A DNA stretch of 64,000 nucleotides from Acorus gramineus (Eukaryota; Streptophyta; Magnoliopsida; Acorales; Acoraceae): the NCBI GenBank assembly GCA_030737835.1, contig JAUJYN010000015.1, forward strand, positions 1,060,954 through 1,124,953. Direction: 5' to 3'. The position numbers and the translations under genes were made by a program. The notes under the pieces were generated by a model, which ran no database searches, had not been told where the DNA came from, and saw only the letters and a list, made by a program, of their open reading frames with translations. This document shows positions 36,480 to 49,000 of the stretch, one piece after another; position 1 is the stretch's first letter; each line of letters starts with the position of its first letter.

Positions 36480-37000
36480 GTCACACCTGGCATCCCTTGA
36501 GCTCCTAAGTGTCCTTAACACCGGAACGGTGCTGCCATCGCACCTCGACCAACTGGACGGTCTTGGTGCAGAGCCTCCTCACGCGGCGGTCCATGATCTC
36601 AATCGACTGCTCCACGAATGACTGTCCGGCTCAGAGACGAGCGGCCCGAACGGAATGACGTGAGCAGGATCACGGACACCTTTACCCAACTGCGAACCCA
36701 CCACTCCAAGACGGAGAGGTAAGAATTGGCGCTGAGGTGAGCCTCCGAGTAAACTCCAGGAAGCTCTCCTCGCAAGACGGGGACCACTCGAACCGGACAT
36801 CCTTCCGAGTAAGGCGGTTAAGAGGAACAGCTATCTTCGAGAGACCCTCGTCAAGCTTCCTTCAATAACCCTCCAGACTCGGGAAGCTCCGAATCCTTGC
36901 GGGGTTCGACGGTCGACGCCAATAAGACGCGACGAGCGTCTTGCCCGGGTCCACAGATATTCCTTTACCAGAAATCACCCAGCCCAAAAGGCCTTAACCT
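36480..37000 (-). pseudogene. gypsy pol relics (integrase end and RT-RNase H pieces)
   Basis: On the - strand, one piece near 36960-36800 resembles the block after the reverse transcriptase (GWVISGKGISVDPGK, then LTRKDVRFEWSP), and another near 36600-36500 resembles the end of gypsy integrase (EQSIEIMDRRVRRL). Most of pol is absent. Fossil. Confidence 0.65.
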
Positions 37001-37029
37001 CTAACCAAAACTCACATTTGATCTACCAT

Positions 37030-37735
37030 CCATCTGATGCTTCCATGGTATCCCTTACCTGGGAAAAGAAACCTCGAGAGGGCACCATGGAATCCCGATA
37101 TAGGATACCCCGACAACCAAACAAGGAACACGAAGTACCCTAGCCCGGGTTCCAACGCCGACCTCACAAGGCCCCTTAATCCAGAAAGGAACACTGGAGG
37201 AAGACATCATTTAAAAGAATACCACTAACTCCTCCGGATCATCTACATCTAGATGATCACCCAACGATGTCATTCAACATCCTTTGCAAGACCGACCCAA
37301 CATCATTGGGAACGGTCCAACAGAAATTGGGTCACGAGCGACCCGCCTTCGCCTCATCCACACCCTCACTCCCGAAAGGAGACATTTTGGGACTTTGGGA
37401 GAGACTTAGACTGCTCTCTACCCCTGGTCCACCGGTAGCCTCTCCCCGCTCCGTAGCTCGCCTGGTCCTCTGACCGGGAGCCTGTCTAACGCCGGGGCTG
37501 TACTACGCGGATCCAACTAAGGGGAGAGCGATTCCACGCTCGCGACACCATTCAATAACCTCTTACCGGGTAGCCCCTACCTAGCATACTCCCAAATTTA
37601 GTACCCCTCCGACTGCATCGGCGGTACCTACTGATGGGAACTCACTGCCAGGACGGCTATAACCCGGCTTCCTTAACCCAAACAACCGCTCTTGACACTC
37701 ACTCATCCAGATACCCCACACACTTGCATAATAAC
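37030..37735. repeat. LTR-like segment inside the gypsy internal domain
   Basis: This stretch repeats pieces of the element's own LTR type: the CCCCGACAACCAAACAAGGA block near 37106, the CTGGTCCACCGGTAGCC block near 37422 and the GGTACCTACTGATGGGA block near 37623. It sits between the pol relics and gag where pol should be, in the same direction as the LTRs. It suggests past recombination with an LTR. Confidence 0.6.
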
Positions 37736-37757
37736 CACCAATTACACACACATATCC

Positions 37758-39105
37758 TTATACTAGAAGCTGGGAACACAAGATGATACCTCGAACCATG
37801 ACACCCGAAGGCTGCGCCTCCTCGGCCGTAAGCGCTGCAACTCTGCCTTGAACCAACCGCGGCTGAGGAACAGGAGCACGCCTCGGCCGCTGCACTGGCT
37901 GCTGCTGGCGCTGAGGCTGCTGCTGCTGCTGGCCCGGAAGCTGCTGCTGCAAGAACGGCGGCTGCGGAGGCATCACTCGGGGCCGATCGGCATCAGGGCA
38001 ATTGTATCTGATATGCCCGATGCGCTGACAATGAAAACAGCGCCGCTTCTCCGGCTGCCAGGACTGGATGGGCACTGCTGCAATGGGTGTTGGATCCCAT
38101 ACTGGCACCGCATCTGCTGGAGGAGAGGCAGCCGCTGACTGCTCGAAGCGGGGCCTCTTCCTCTTGCGCTGCCCCTGGTCCCGACTCCCGGAAGGACCCT
38201 GATCTGAAGAAGGGGTCGGAGCCCGCACTTGAATCCCGAGGTCTCTCTCGACGGTCTTCGCCCGAGACCAAGTCGGAGAACCTCGTGAAAGCCTGGGCGG
38301 TGACGTGCACCGGATGGCATTGCTCAGACCGAGCTCAAACCGACGGCACCTCGTCCCCTCATCCATCACCAGGCTGGAGCGAACCTGGAAAGGCTCGTGA
38401 AGCGCGTAGAGTAGTCAGCGACGGACATAGTGCCCTGAGTCAGCTGCTCAAACTCCCGCTCCACTAGCTGCCGCGCCGAGAACGGGAAGTACTCATCCAA
38501 GAAGTACCTCCGGAAACCCGCCCATGAAAGCCGCTCCACTCCCTCTGGAATGTCCACCACTCGGGTAGCCCACCAGTCGGCGGCGTCACCCTTCAACATA
38601 AAGGTGGCCAGACTCGCTGGCGATCGGTGCAAAGCATGGCCGCGAAGATCACATCCACCTCCCTCAACCAACGCTCTGGCGCAAGAGGATCTGCCGACTG
38701 CCCATGAAACTCGGGAGGATGGAGCTTCAGAAAGGCGTTGAGGCCGCTCTGCTGCACCCGCGCTGCCGCCTCTAGCTCCTCCTCCCTCTGCAGGGGATCC
38801 TCAACTCCAACTGCCGGAACTGCCACCGGAACTGGGGGTACATCGGGTACCACAGGCGGATCTACCACCAAGGGGACCGGCGGAACTGCCTCGCGGGTCG
38901 CCCTCAGCTCCTGAATCTCCCTAGCCTGCTCTGCAATCATCCGCGTCTGTGTCTCCACCAAATCTGCCAACCGAGCGAAAGCACGCTCCCAAGCAGGTGG
39001 CTCCTGCGTCAAGGGCTCTCCGGTAGCATCCTCGTCTCTGGTAGGTCCGGAAACCTCCAAAGACCGAGAGGGACCTCGTCCGCGCCGTCCTCTGCGAGGA
39101 GGCAT
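37758..39105 (-). pseudogene. gypsy gag region with zinc knuckle
   Basis: In element sense it starts at 39105 with a basic MPPRRGRRGRG end, then a Pro/Val-rich stretch, a retrotransposon-gag-type core (FMLKGDAADWW near 38600, FRRYFLDEYFP near 38510) and a CCHC zinc knuckle CFHCQRIGHIRYNCP (about 38042-37998), followed by a Gln/Pro-rich tail. Gag packages the element RNA in virus-like particles. The region is broken. The knuckle and core place it in Ty3/gypsy. Confidence 0.85.
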
Positions 39106-39224
39106 ATCAGCACCCTAAGAAAACCAGACACTAGGATCAGAATACTCACATCGAAATCCTAGGACTCATCTCTACGAAAGGAAGACTATTGGCTCTGACA
39201 GGACCAGGCTCTGATACCAACTTT

Positions 39225-42200
39225 TGTCACGCCCCAGGGCGGCCAACCCCGGGACGCGACAGGTGCATGTATCATATCAGAAGCCTACACAGGAGGTCAA
39301 TAATATATATCATACACAGACAACTAGAATGACACACATGCAACAAAAGAGCTGACATGATATATATACACCAAATGCGGAAGCAAAAGACTGAATCTGT
39401 GAATAAACATTCTACAGACTCGATACTCAATCATACGTCCTGTGAGAGCCAATATACACAAATACAACTGAACATATACAAACACGTGCCAAGCACGGAA
39501 ATCAAATACATACAGTCAAGAAGGGATGCTGATAACCTCTGGTACTCGCGGACGTAGCGCTGCTCCGCTACTGAAGAAATCCCTCGGAAAGCTCCAACTG
39601 CTGCTCCGGCTCTAGCTCAGGCTCAGTGACCACTGGGGAAAAACATGTGCGAGGGGTGAGCCACACGCTCAGTGAACAGCACAACCCACGCAACACAGAC
39701 AATATTTACCACAATATTCCATTATTTTATCCAGCCATCAATACATAACAAGATAAACCAGTGGTTCGTACTTCGCCGAACCACCACACCCTCACCCTCA
39801 CCCATCCATGGGTGACATAGGATTTTGGGACTGATAATCATCTATTCACAAATCCAGTAGGTCGCTCATCGCCAACCCACTACACCCTCACCCTCACCCT
39901 ACCACGGGTGACATAGGATTTTGGGACTGACTAGGCTGTTGGTCACCCTTGGTCCACCGATAGTCTCTCCCTCCACTCCGTAGGCCGCCTGGTCTACTCC
40001 CACATTCAGCACAGTCCGAAACCAAATCAGGAGGTGCCTACTAATGGGAGCCCTCTGTCAGGAAGGCCCTGTCTAACGCTGGGGGTAGCCTCTACCGAAT
40101 CCAACGCAGGGAACAGAACAGCCTATCCATACGCATATGATCCACTCGGATCCGCCAACTACATATCATTACACTCAAATGTCATGAACTCTTAGAGTTC
40201 CTCCAGCGCGCATAACCAAGATGCGGGGAAACAAGTACAATCAAAAGCAGTGTTGGAATATCACTGGGGGAAAGAAACTCGGGAGGGCGGCGTGAGTTCC
40301 CGATACAGGGTACCCCGACAACCAAACAAGGAACACGGAGTACCCTAACACGGGTCTCACCGCTGTCCTCGCAAGGTCCCTCCCCTATAATATTCACTAC
40401 TCATGCTAATAATCATACCAAACATACAACTCTACCGTTCTGAATTCCTCAGAACCCACCAGGGCGCATAACTACGATGCGGGGAACATGCATAAGGTTA
40501 TAACAGGGTGGAATATCATTGGGGGAAAGAAACTCGGGAGGGCAGCGTGAGTTCCCATTATAGGACACCCCGACAACCAAACAAGGAACACGGTGTACCC
40601 TAACCCGGGTCTCACCGCTGTCCTCGCAAGGCCCCTCCCCTATAATATTCACTATAACATGCAATTTAACAAGTACTAGCATTTAATTTAATAAATAAAC
40701 TAGTAGCACGCATACATAGGGCGAGGTTTCCTAACATGAAACGGGGGACATGCTGCATGGCTCTTACACCTATCCTATGGGTGCAAGTCCCTAACAGAAA
40801 AGCCTAGGGTAACATGCATTTCTACATATTCATCAGGCTCACATGCAATACATATTATTACAGGTTAATATAATCCACGGTGCCCCAGGAGAGGTCGGTA
40901 TACGCCCAAGTGCGTATAACACCTCTCTACTGGGTTGGATTGTCCCACTCACCAGAATCGGGGTCGTCGCGCGACCGCCCGTCTAGATCTGCAAGACAGA
41001 CATTCACTGGTTAGAATAAATCCATAATGACCCCAAAATACATAACACACACAAATAGACACCCAACACCCCCCGGCAACCACCCGCACGGCCGGCCACC
41101 ACCCGCACGGCCACCCGACCGCCCGGGCGCACCGCCGCGCCTCGGCCCGCGCACCGCCGGGCCCCTGCCCGCCGCCGAGACACACCGCCGAGCTTCCCGG
41201 GGCACCCCGCACGCCCCCGCGCGCAGCGCCCCGCCCCGCGCGCACCTCCGCCACCTCGCGCGCACCTCGCACGCTCCTCGCACACCTTGCCGCACCTCGC
41301 GCGCACCTCGCACGCCTTGCCGCACCTCGCGCGCACCTCGCACGCACCTCGCCGCACCTCCGCGCACCACCGCGGCCTCACCGCGGCCTCCGCGCACCGC
41401 CACGCACCCTCAGCCACGGCCTCGCGCACGCCACGGCCTCGCGCACGCCATCCGCACCCTCAGCCACGGCCTCGCGCACGCCACGGCCTCGCGCACGCCA
41501 TCCGCGCACCCGCGCGACCCGCTCCACGCGCATCAGCCGCCCAGCTCGCCCAGCACCGGCCTCTGCTCGCCCAGCACCGGCCTCTGCTCGCCCAGCACCG
41601 GCCTCTGCTCGCCCAGCACCGGCCAGCACCCTGCACCAGGCCCGCGCGCCCTCGCGCGCACGCCGCGCGTACGCGCGCCCGCGCACGCACGCGCGCCCGC
41701 CCGCGCGCACCCGACCTGCGCGCCGCCTGGGCTGCTGATGCTGCTGCTGACTGGCCCGGACGACCTGCCCCTGTCCGCGCGCCACCACCACCACCACCCT
41801 TGACCACCGACCCCCTCCAACCACCTCCGACCACCCTCCGACCACCACCATTGCCGCCGACCACCCCCAAACACCAAACCCAGCCCTCTAACACGCATTC
41901 ACGCAAGAAAAAGAGGGAAAGGAGGCTTACCGAGGGGAGGGGAAGACGTTCGGTAGCCCTTCGCGCGCCGAAACCTTCCTCAAAGGCTCTCCCACGCCCC
42001 GATCTATCACGGCCTTCAATTTGACTCGAAACAGAGGAGAGAGAGAGGAGGTCGGGAAGGCTAGGGTCGTCGGAAATCGGATTTGAAGACACCGGAGCGT
42101 AGATCGGGACTCGATCTACACTTCCCGTGCTTTGGGTTTTCGATTTCGAGGGGTGGAGGGGGCTCAAACGGAAGAAAAACGGAGGAGAGGAGAGAGAGAG

Positions 42201-42515
42201 CTAGTCGGGAAGATGATGAATAGTGCTACTCGATTTTAAATTCCTTTTAAGTAGAGCGCGACTTAAAAACCCGGATACGCCCCGGAACTGGGAAATTTTT
42301 GCAAACGATGCCAGAATTCGATGAAACTTTCATGAGAGGTCTAAAATGGCGCCAGGACACCAAATATGCAGTCAGATTTCCAATCGGAGTCCTCTAGCTC
42401 AGACGATAGCTAACAGTCTGAAATTATGCGGTTCCGACCAAAAACCCTAAAAATTTTAAAACTGCCAGGACGCTCTAACGGTTACCAGCAGGCTAAAAGT
42501 GACACAAATATAACA
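39225..42515 (-). repeat. 5' LTR of the gypsy-type element
   Basis: 3291 bases, nearly identical to 33220-36414. The main length differences are a 30-base repeat gain near 41311-41340 and a 21-base minisatellite at 41544. It carries the same GC-rich stretch (41050-41850) and the same 36-base block (about 40954-40989). Confidence 0.9.
41544..41624. repeat. 21-base minisatellite in one LTR only
   Basis: Three full tandem copies and a fourth partial copy of a unit starting GCTCGCCCAGCACCGG. The partner LTR has a single copy near 35511, so the array grew in this LTR after or during insertion. Confidence 0.85.
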
Positions 42516-42520
42516 ATGCA

Positions 42521-43290
42521 AATCTAGCGTAAGATTCAAACCATGCGCAAGGGATCCTTCTCCATGGCCGAATATTTTGACCGAGCAAAGAAACTAGCGG
42601 ACAACCTTGCCGCCTCCGGTTAACCAATGTTAGACTCAGATCTCCAACAAATTATGTTGAGTGGTCTTGAATCGGCATATGATGCCATTGTCAGCACCCT
42701 CACAACCACCATTGATGATTTCTCTATGGATGACTTCCAAGCTCATCTCCTTGCCTTCGAGATGCACCTTGAGGCACAACAAGCCCTCCTCCAACCGGTG
42801 GCCAATGTTGCATCTATTACCAACCACAACCGCCCAATCCAATATCCTCCATCGGCTCCACGACAATCGGTCCAACCTCATAGGAGTCGATCCTTCAATC
42901 ATTGTGGGCGCAACAACAACAACACTCGATCGGGCTATCGCTCCTCTATGGCCCCATCCTCAATGGGTCCCTGCCAACTTTGTGGTCGCAAGAACCACTC
43001 CACAGGAACGTGTTGGTATAGGTATGATCAAACCTACCAACCCATGGCTACAACTTCTCCAGCCCACTCTACTGCATATGTGGCATCCACTCAACCGTCC
43101 TCCGAGCTCAATTGGCTTCAGCTTCATTATGAATATGATGGTCCTGAAAAATTGCATGTTGGTAATGGCTCTGGAATTCCCATCTCTCATACTGGTATGT
43201 CCACTTTTACACATAAAAATAGAGACTTCCATCTAAAGAATATCCTCCATGTCCCAAATGTTTCTGCCAATCTACTTTCTTTTTAAAAAT
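42521..43290 (+). pseudogene. copia gag C-terminal part and protease region
   Basis: Copia sequence resumes right after the gypsy target duplication with FSMAEYFDRAKKLADNL-type gag sequence. A CCHC knuckle CQLCGRKNHSTGTC lies at 42972-43013, and protease-like sequence follows near 43140-43280. Fossil part of the same copia element as 31895-32218. Confidence 0.8.
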
Positions 43291-43439
43291 TTGCCCATGA
43301 TAATAATGTATATTTTGAATTTCATCCCACTTTTTTTCTTGTTAAGGACCGACGTACGGGGATGGTGGTTCTTCACGGACCAAATAAAGGGGGTCTCTAT
43401 TGTCTCACCCATATATGTGCAAATCCCAAATCCAAGTCC

Positions 43440-44303
43440 TCCTTTTGGGCGTTTATTGTTGAACGTACTTCTATGGACTCTTGGCATCAGCGCCTAGGAC
43501 ATCCCATGATGAAGACGGTCAAGCATGTTATTTCTCATTTTTCTCTTCCGGTCTCCAAGCATTAGAGTAGTCTATGTAATGCATGTCATGTTAGCAAAAG
43601 TCATAAATTGCCATTTCATTTGAGTTCTACTATTTATAAAAATCCTTTGGAGTTGATTGTTTTTTATATTTGGGGCTCTGCCCCGTCTGTGTCTCACGAT
43701 GGATTTCGTTATTACTTGCTATTCATGGACGCTTATAGTCGTTACACGTGGGTGTTTCCAATTAGTTCCCGCTCCGATGCCCTACAGGCCACATTCATTG
43801 CCTTTAAGCAAAATATTGAGAACCTTGTTTGTCAAAAAATAAAAACATTCCAATCTGATAATGGGGGTGAGTACCTCAAATTTAAATCCTTTTTATCTAC
43901 TCATGAGATAACTCATCGTTTCTCTTTCCCCCATAAAGCGAAACAAAATGGTCTCGCCAAACATCACCATCAACACATTGTTGAAACTGGTCTCACACTC
44001 AAGGCCAATGCCTCCCTTCCACATATCTATTGGTCGGATGCCTTTTTAACCACTTGTTATTTGGTCAATTGCTTACCCACATCTCTTCTTCAAAATAAAA
44101 CTCCACTTGAGGTTCTCTTCAATTGCTCTCTAGACTACACCTCACTTCGTGATTTTGGATGCATATGCTATCCTCACCTCTGGCCTTATAATGCTCACAA
44201 GTTTGTTCCACGTTCCCTTCTGTATCTATTCTTAGGATATAGTCCATCTCATAATGGCTATAAATGTCTTCATCTACCTACCAAGCGCCTCTATATTTCT
44301 TGA
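43440..44303 (+). pseudogene. copia integrase region
   Basis: A pre-integrase SWHQRLGHP block near 43480 is followed by an integrase core with FMDAYSRYTWVFP near 43725, FQSDNGGEY near 43850 and the copia-specific FLGYSPSHNGYKC near 44233. It inserted element cDNA into the genome in the active ancestor. Broken. Confidence 0.85.
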
Positions 44304-44689
44304 CACGTGTTATTTGACGAGGAGACTTTCCCCTTTAATAAGGCTCATCACCACTCATCCCTACACAATAGTACCTTACCCCCACCATCCTCCACCCCAG
44401 CATCCCTCCCATTACCAACATCTTCCTCCACCCTCCCACTATTCTCTACCACTAGTACCCTCTTACCACCCCAAACCCACCCATCACCTCCACATGGCCT
44501 CCCTTCAACAACTCTCCCTATACTAGCTCCCACTACTCCTCTCTCACCAATTGAACCACCATCACATTCCACTCCACCATCAGCCTTACCTGTCCCTCCC
44601 ACTCAAAATACTCATCACATGCTCACCGGCTTCAAGATGGGTGTCTTCAAACCCAAAGCCTACTCCGCTACCAAACACCCCCTTTCCAA

Positions 44690-46098
44690 GGATGACATTG
44701 CCGAACCAACATGTTTTTCTCAAGCCAATATGGATCCTCTTTGGCGGAAAGCTATGGATGATGAGATTAATGCTCTTATTACTAATGGGAATTGGAGTTT
44801 AGTTCCTTCAACAGGTCATATTAACGTGGTTGGTTGCAAATGGGGTCTTCAAAGTGAAAAGAAAATTTGATGGGTAAGTTGATCGCTATAAAGCAAGACT
44901 TGTAGCAAAAGGCTTCAATCAGCAAGAAGGGATCGACTATGGAGAAACCTTCAGTCCGGTTGTCAAACCTTGCACCATTCAAGCTGTCCTTAGCATTGCC
45001 ATCTCCAATGGTTGGCCACTTCATCAACTTGATGTTCAAAATGCATTTCTACATTGTGTCCTTGATGAAGAGGTCTACATGAAGCAACCCCTAGGATTCA
45101 TTGACGCTCGGTTTCCCACTCATGTGTGTCATCTCTACAAGTCACTCTATGCTCTCAAGCAGGCACCCCATGCATGGTATCATTGTCTTAGCCTCTTTTT
45201 TCATGATGTTGGTTTTATGGGATCCAAAACTGTCACTTCCCTCTTCATCAAGCGCACATCACAATCGATTATGTTTATCCTTGTTTATGTTGATGATATC
45301 ATTGTTACTGGATCTCACATGGATTGCATCCAAGAGCTTATTTCTCAGCTACAGACTTTGCTATCAAGGACCTTGGTGTCTTGAATTATTTTTTGGGGAT
45401 ACAAGCACAACGCTCCTCCACCGGCTTGTTTCTCTCACGGCGAAAGTACATTGTCGATCTCTTGAAGAAAGCTAAAATGGATGGTGCCAAACCTTCCTCT
45501 ACTCCTATCAGCAGTACTGAAACCCTTTCCAAGTTTAATGGATCTGCCCTCAGTGATCCCTCCCTATATAGAAGTGTGGTTGGCTCTCTTCAGTACCTCA
45601 CTCTAACACGTCATGACCTTGCCTATGCAGTAAACAAGGTCTGTTAGTTCATGCAGGCTCCAATAGATACCCATTGGCATGCCGTTAAACGAATTCTTTG
45701 CTACCTCAAGCATATGGTCTTCAACTTAGAGCATCATCGTCTACCTACCGAAGTGCATTTTCTGACTCTGATTGGGCTGGGTGTCTTGATGATCGCACCT
45801 CTACTAGTTGATATTGCATGTTCCTTGGAACGAATATTATCTCTTAGAGTGCTAGAAAACAGAAGACCGGTTCCCACTTTAGGACGGAGGCTCAATATAG
45901 AGAATTATCCATTGCTATAGCTGAACTTATTTGGATCCAATCTCTACTCAGTGAGCTTGGCCTTCCATCTGCATCACCCCCTACCCTATGGTGTTATAAT
46001 CTAGGGGCAACCTACCTTATTTCTAATCCCATCTTTCATGCTCGCACTAACCATATCGAAATTGACTATCACTTTGTGCGTGAAAAGGTTGCTAAAAA
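44690..46098 (+). pseudogene. copia reverse transcriptase and RNase H region
   Basis: Reverse-transcriptase blocks include [11 protein letters not shown] near 45020, [12 protein letters not shown] near 45140, the catalytic YVDD at 45286-45297 and LTRHDLAYAVN near 45605. RNase H follows from about 45690 and is interrupted at 46098 by the solo LTR; its last part continues at 49351-49440 (KDQVADVFTKGL). Broken. Confidence 0.85.
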
Positions 46099-49000
46099 TG
46101 TTATATATGTGTCACTTTTAACCTTCTGGTCAGCGTTGGGACATTCTGGCAGTTTTTCGGTTTTTTTCGTTTTTCGATCGGAACCGCTAAAATCTTGGAC
46201 TGTTAGCTATCGTCCTGAGTTTGAGGACTCCGATCGAGAATCTAACTGCATATTATGTGTCCCGGTGACATTCCAAGCCACTCACAAAAGTTTCATCGAA
46301 TTCCGGTAACGTTTCAGAATTTCACAGTTCCGCGGCGTATCCGGGTTTTGACCGAGCGAGAAGTCATTGGGAGAGTTGACTTGGTCAAAGTGGACCCATG
46401 ACTTGGTCAACCCCTTTTGTTTTTTTGTGTGGTTGGGTTGACCCAAGTCAAATCTCACTTAAGCCTCCCTAATGCTAGCTTAAACCATAATTAACCTAGC
46501 TTAGCCTAATCTAATTGTGGGGATTATATTTAAGTGAATCTAAAATATCTCCCCCACTATTCATCTTCTTCTCCAATTTGATTTCTCTCTCCCCCTCTCA
46601 CTTTTTCTTGATTTTGACCTAGCTAGAGAGGTTAGAATAAAAAAACACAAAGAAGAGAAAGGTTAGATCTCATCCCGATCTATCCACCGGTGGTTTCGGA
46701 TTCGAGTTCCCACGAGTTTGACCCCCTCTAACCCCCTCTTTTCTCCTCAGATTTCAGCTGGTTTTGGGGCTGAGGGAGGTCTTGGTGTTGGTGGCCTTTG
46801 GGGAGGTGTTTCGGTGCGCGAAGAGCAACCGATCTTCCCCTTCCTTCCTCTCTTTCTTTGGGTAAGCCTTCTTTCTTTCCTTTCTTGTTTAGATGCTTGT
46901 TAGGAGGATGTTTTTGAGTTGGGGTGGTTGTGGGTGGCCGTTGGTGGCGGTCGGAGGCAGTTAGAGGCCATTGGTGGCCGGTGAGAAGTGGTAGAGTGGC
47001 TCGGGCAGGGTGCTGGGCTGTCCCGGGTGGTCTGGCAGGCAGGCAGGGCAGCGCAAGCAGGCAGTGCTCGGGCAGGCAGGCGCGTTGGGGGCGTGCTGGT
47101 AGGCACGCTGGGGGCGTGTGCTGTCAGGCGTGCGAGCGAGCGGGTGCTGGGCGCTGGGCGTGTGCTATCGGGCGCAGGCAGGGTAGCGTGGGCGTGCGCG
47201 TGGGCGTGCACGCGGGTGGAGCTCGGTTCGGGCGCATGCGGGCAGCGGCGCGCGCAGGCAGGCAGGCGCAGGCTGGCGGCGCAGGCAGGCAGGCGCAGGC
47301 GGGTGAGCTGCGGGCAGGCGCGCTGGGCACGTGCTGACGGGCTCGCTGGGCGCGTGCGGTCGGGCGCGCTGGGCGCAGTGCGCGGCGTGCGAGCGGAGTG
47401 CTGCGCAGGGGCGCGTGGACGAGCGGGTGGTGTGCGGGTGCTGCGCAGGGGGCGTGGTGCGCGCAGGGCGAGCCAGTGGTGCGAGCGGGTGATGCGAGCG
47501 GGTGGTGCGCGCGGGGTGCGGCGTTGGGGCGCTGGGCGTGCGGGTGTGCGCGCAGGTTGCTGCGCTGGGGCGCAGTGGGCGCGCGGTGCACCCGGGAGGC
47601 TCGGCGGGTTGTCCGGGCGTGTGGGCTGGGCTCGGCCGTGCGACTGGACGCGCGGGCTGAGGCGCGGCTGTACGCCTGGGTCGGGTGGCCGTGCGTACGG
47701 CTACCGGGGGGTTCGGGAGCGAGTCGAAGTGCTCGGGCTCGCGTGCGTACAGGCCGTATGTACGCTTGTCCGAGTGTTTTGTATTTTAATGTATTTTTGG
47801 ATTTATTTGTGTATTTTACTCACCGATTTGATTGCCCTATCTTGCAAATCTTGACGGACGGTCGCGCGACGACCCGACTACCTGTGAGTGGGACAATCCA
47901 ACCCAGTAGGGAGGCGTTATATGCACTTGGGCGTATACCGTCCTTCCCTGGGGCACCATGGATTTATATTAACTTGTTGTAATATGTAATCCATGCAAGC
48001 ATGATAAAAATGTAGTATGCATGCTACCCTAGACTTTGTATGTTAGGGACTTGCACCCTTAGGATATGTGTAAGAGCCATGCATCCTGTCACCCTGTTAT
48101 CATGCTAGGAAGCCTCGACCTATGCATGCGCCCTATTAGTTTGATTTATTAAATTAAATGCTAGTATATGTTTAATTGCATGCCTTAGATAATATTATAG
48201 GGAGGGGCCTTGCGAGGTCAACATTGAGACCCGGGCTAGGGTACTCCGTGTTCCTTGTTTGGTTGTCGGGATGTCCTATATCGGGACCTCACGCTGCCCT
48301 CCCAAGGTTTCTTTCCCAATAATATTGTCACCTTGCTATTATTATTATTATTCATGTTCCCCGCATCTTGGTTATGCTCCCTGGAGGGAATTCTGAAGAA
48401 TTCATGGCATTAGAGTTGTTGTGATGTGTTGTCTGCGGATCCGAGTGGATCATATGCGATGGATAGGCTGTTCTGTTCCCTTCGTTGGATCCGTGTAGAG
48501 ACTACCCCGGCGTTGGTAAGGCTATCCCGTGCAGGGGCTCCCATCAGTAGGCACCTTCTGATTTGGGACGGACTGTGCTGAATGTGGGGGTGGCCAAATG
48601 GCCTACGGAGTGGGGAGAGACTATCAGTGGACCAAGGGTGACCATCAGCCTAGTCAGTCGCAATATCCTATGTCACCATATTGAGGGGTGAGGGTGAGGG
48701 TGTAGTGGGTTGGCGATAGCGACCCACTGGTTTGTGTAGTCCCAATATCCTATGTCACCTATTGAGGGGTGAGGGTGAGGGTGTGGTGGGTCGGCGATGT
48801 AGCGACCCACTGGATTTGTGTAGTTTCCTGCCACCTTGAGGCTTGTGTAATGATAATTGTGGTTAATAATATCTGGTTGTGGTTAATATAAGCTGTGATG
48901 CATGGGTTGTGCTGCTCACTGAGCGTGTGGCTCACCCCTCGCATAATATTTTTCTCCAGTGCTATCTGAGTCGGATCTAGAGGAGGAGCTCCCTGAGGGA

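Larger units (their letters stand above)
33220..42515 (-). mobile_element. Ty3/gypsy-type element with 3.2-kb LTRs, pol mostly lost
   Basis: LTRs at 33220-36414 and 39225-42515 share termini TGTCACGCC and TATAACA, and the target duplication ATGCA (33215-33219 and 42516-42520) is perfect. In element sense (- strand) the primer site TGGTATCAGAGCC, complementary to initiator tRNA-Met, is at 39219-39207, and a polypurine tract lies next to 36414. The interior has a gag region and only relics of pol, plus a piece of LTR-like DNA. The two LTRs are nearly identical apart from two short tandem-repeat expansions, so the insertion is young, perhaps within the last one to two million years (by eye, not computed). 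Broken; it would depend on proteins from elsewhere to move. Confidence 0.93.

Noticed and set aside
41027-42167. Long open frames in the second gypsy LTR
   Set aside because: Same composition artefact as in the partner LTR; tandem-repeat differences between the LTRs do not respect codons.
46988-47982. Long Gly/Arg/Ala-rich open frames of up to 288 codons
   Set aside because: They sit in the GC-rich core of a solo LTR, open in several frames on both strands, with no domain.
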